Shown here: positions 61,355 through 64,000 of the stretch, in pieces | Numbering within the stretch: the stretch's first letter is position 1 | How the letters are laid out: each line of letters opens with the position of its first letter | Source: Setophaga petechia | Lineage: Eukaryota; Chordata; Aves; Passeriformes; Parulidae | NCBI GenBank assembly: GCA_024362935.1 | Contig: JANCRA010000010.1 | Location: 5,882,501 to 5,946,500 of the forward strand | Length of the DNA: 64,000 bases | Direction of reading: 5' to 3' | Position numbers and translations under genes: made by a program | The notes under the pieces: model-generated | Databases searched by the model: none | The model's input: only the letters and a program-made list of their open reading frames with translations | What the model was told of the DNA's origin: nothing

Positions 61355-62904
61355 GGGAGAGAAAAAACCCAACCAAACAACAATTTGTCTCCCTAAGAAG
61401 ATTAATAGGTGCATTTAAAGAAATCAGGCTGTAGGCTTAATGAGAGAGAGGCAACAAAATCCTAAATGTGAGACCTCCTACAGTTTTTCAGTCCAGCTGT
61501 ACAATCAAATAATAGTTTATGTAACTAGGATTGAAACAAAATAAATTAAAAGTAATTTCATGTTTCATCAAAAGAAAAAGTACAGTTCAGAGTCAACATG
61601 GAAAAAGATCTAGTTCAGCCCCACATTTTCCCCAGCCTTTCATAAGCTTTGTACTATCAGCTGATTTGGGTTTTTTTCACACGAGAAAGGCAAATTACCA
61701 AGTCCCTTAAGAACTTATTATACATTTCCAATTTTCAACCATTCCTATTTTATAACGCATAAATTCACATATCTATAAGTGAAATGTTTTCTTTAGAAGA
61801 TGAAAGAAAAAAAAACATGCTGTTTTTCCTAGGCTGCAATCTGTTTTTTGGTTAAATAATAATAAAAAAAAAGGGTGGTTAGCAGCTACAACATGTCAAT
61901 CTTTGCAAGTAATTCCCACGCACAACTTCATCCTTTTGCAGACATGAAATATGGCAAAATCTTTTCGTACTCTTCAAGTCTAGACTGATGAAGGAAGGGC
62001 ACAAGCTACCAACAGACTCCTTCTTCTACTGGAAAGCCCATGGCAGACCCATTTGGGTCTCAGGTGGATTTTTAAGAGCACCAAACCCCTCAGGATTCAT
62101 TCAATAGCTGAAGACATCTCACATTGACCTCATACCCCAGTACAACTTCTGAGGATGAAGCAACCTGAGAAGCACTCTGAGAACACGCCAGAAGAGGTTG
62201 CATACCCCAAGCATCTCCTAACAGAGCTAAAAGTCCATAAATAAAGGCAAATTTCAAAATAAATCTCCCTATTCAGGATGCTACAACCCTCAGGACTGGT
62301 CCTGCAAAGGGATGTCCACCGTGACCAGGCTCTGAGCCTCTCAGCAGCTGGAAAAGCCCATGAGCCCCCAAGGCCAGGAAAGACTCAAGACAGGCTAAAC
62401 AGCAATGTTGTACTGGTATGAAAGGAAGCAAAGAGAAAAAAAGGTTCAGGGGCTGCTCTCAGTTATTGACACCTGGCCTCTGCAAATGTCCCTGCTATGT
62501 AAGGCTGGATCAAGGAGGTCCTGCCACTCTTGGATATCCCGGCTGAAATGTGGGATTTGGCCACATCTAAACCGAATGACATTTTGATTCATGGTGATTT
62601 TTCTTCTACGTCTGTCAGAGGAGCTGTCAAATCCTCATCTGAAAGCTGTTCAGCGTGGGAAACTGCTTTGTCATGTCTGAGAGCCTGTGGTCCCTGTCAG
62701 GTCCTGGAACTGAGTGAAGAGCAGTTAGTCACACATGCCCAAAAACCCTCAAAATTCTGCAACATTTCCCAAGCACCATGGATGGGTTTTCTATGCAGCA
62801 TCTGCTTGCTCTAAGTTCAGTTATAGCTATCAAAACCCTCCAAGAGGACAGGAAATGCTCTTCTCATGAGGACCTACACGTGACGAGAGAAGAGGTCCGG
62901 GTGG

Positions 62905-62976
62905 TTCTAAGGTCCCCCCTTTTCTTCTCCAGACCAAACACCCCCAGCCCTCTCAGTCTGCCTCCATAAGAGAGGA
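62905..62976 (-). mobile_element. CR1 LINE fragment (internal piece)
   Basis: CCCCCCTTTTCTTCTCCAGA, CCAAACACCCCCAGCCCTCT, CAGTCTGCCTCCATAAGAGA is the inverted CR1 segment that usually reads 'cttctccaggctaaacaaccccagctccctcag'. It is isolated, without the 3' tail. Confidence 0.7.
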
Positions 62977-63011
62977 GTGTCTCACTTAGGATCTCAGTCA
63001 TTACCTTGTTA

Positions 63012-63032
63012 GGGGGGGTGTGATGGGGGGGG
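63012..63032. other. Two G runs with quadruplex potential
   Basis: G7, TGTGAT, G8 on the plus strand. Each run can supply two GGG tracts, which meets the usual four-tract quadruplex pattern. It lies on the non-template strand relative to nothing known, because BSN is transcribed from the other strand. Confidence 0.4.
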
Positions 63033-64000
63033 TCTAATGGTGTCTACCAGCAAGTAATGGCCGAGGTTTCCCCCAGCCCTGTGCTTCCCCCTTTCCCCAG
63101 CAGCGCCTTGCACAGCCCCCTGCAGTCACTTGGCTCTTGGACGGCTGTGCCCAGCCCAGGGAGCACCAACAGGCTCCACATGGAGATGTTCATCTTGCTC
63201 TAGGGAGAAGGTGTAAAGGCACTTCCTTCCTGTGCTAAGGACAGGGACAGGAGAGAGGTCTGGGAACAGACTGGGCAGGAGAGGGGTTTGTGTTGTAGCT
63301 CCTCTCAGAAGATGCCTAACGCGCTCTACTGCATTAAATATACGAACATTTTTCTTCTCTTGACAATGACCTAGAAACACAACTAAATCATTTTCGAGAA
63401 AAGAGAATGCACCAAACTATTTAATCACATCTTCAGGGGGGAATGAAGCCAGTAAGAACAGCTAATCTGCTGCTCATCACAGAAACTATAGTTTTGGACT
63501 GAGGGCAACTTTGTATATTCAGAGGCGACAGTTTTACTTAAAACTTCTGTGATCATATATCCCATTATTCCATCTGGTAAACTGCTTCTACACTTATTTG
63601 TGCTCACTCTTAACATCCATTTCATTACCATTTGGCTAGCATAGGCCTCTAAACTGCAGAGGTGTGTCTTTGCTAGCCATCGTAACCATCTTTGCCACCC
63701 AGAGCCAGCAGCCAGGCTGGAGGGCGCATTCTCTCCCCATCTCCAGCCAAACCACGGCACTTACACAAACAATAAGAGAAAACAAAATAAAAATTGCATT
63801 CAGAGGTGCTTTCCTTGACTTGTCTCTGGGGAGCTCAACATGGGCAGGGAGCTGCTGTCTCCCGCCCTTCCAGCCCACTGTCCCCAGTCTCTTAATGGGG
63901 CTGGGGTCTCTCTTCAATATCAAACACACACTAGGAAAGCTGCAGAGACCAAGAGTGAGTGAGACACTGCCATCAGTGTAGTTAAGTCATCTTTGGTATT

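Larger units (their letters stand above)
48506..64000 (-). other. BSN: BSN upstream intron (partial, 3' 15.5 kb)
   Basis: No exon is supported here. The first Bassoon coding exon should be GC-rich, encode an N-terminal Gly for myristoylation and Gly/Pro runs, and end two bases into a codon. No GC-rich open stretch on the minus strand fits, so it probably lies beyond 64000. The intron holds a 22-bp tandem duplication next to the acceptor, CR1 pieces (50424, 55018, 60903, 62905), a 68-bp minisatellite (51552), simple repeats, and two blocks that look constrained (53480-53790 and 56870-57080). The remainder is unremarkable A/T-rich avian intron sequence with short frames lacking any recognisable protein. 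Confidence 0.8.

Noticed and set aside
1..64000. A previously undescribed defence, mobile or biosynthetic system
   Set aside because: No gene cluster, CRISPR-like array, intact transposon or RNA gene is present. Apart from BSN the content is intron, truncated CR1 copies and candidate regulatory elements.

Overview
The window looks like a stretch of bird nuclear chromosome. It has long introns, very few exons, scattered truncated CR1 LINE copies with the avian-type 3' end (…TTCTATGATTCTATGAT…), and one vertebrate neuronal gene. I see no sign of bacterial, phage or organellar sequence. The species cannot be fixed from sequence alone. A neognath bird is likely, and a weak LTR-like block hints at a passerine.

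The only protein-coding gene I can support is BSN (Bassoon, the giant presynaptic active-zone scaffold) on the minus strand. Two internal coding exons are visible. The upstream exon (48505 to 48106) carries the Ser/Pro-rich N-terminal region and the first three Cys pairs of zinc finger 1. The downstream exon (25796 to 24990) carries the last Cys pair of zinc finger 1, a Pro/Gln-rich linker, the conserved GKLFGFGASLLTQAS segment, and the first three Cys pairs of zinc finger 2. Both exons have canonical splice sites and join in frame at a phase-0 junction to give …HLTQ-VKEWLCLNC…. The first coding exon (with the start codon) should lie beyond 64000, and the exon completing zinc finger 2 should lie before position 1.

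Layout in gene order (right to left): 64000-48506 is the 3' part of a large upstream intron; 48505-48106 is the ZnF1 exon; 48105-25797 is a 22.3-kb intron; 25796-24990 is the ZnF1/ZnF2 exon; 24989-1 is the 5' part of another intron of at least 25 kb. The introns hold about fifteen CR1 fragments in both orientations, an old CR1/L3-like copy with a younger CR1 piece inside it, a perfect three-copy 68-bp minisatellite, simple repeats, three substantial CpG-rich islands (33480-34260, 40824-41560, 47595-47850), a small one near 5590-5695, and several AT-rich, homeodomain-motif-rich blocks that look like conserved non-coding elements.

I found no RNA gene, CRISPR array, operon or prokaryote-type defence system. 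The most notable items are the mirrored exon structure of the two zinc fingers, the intragenic CpG islands that could drive internal BSN or antisense transcripts, the young minisatellite, and a compound CRE/AP-1 site in the intron of a synaptic gene.
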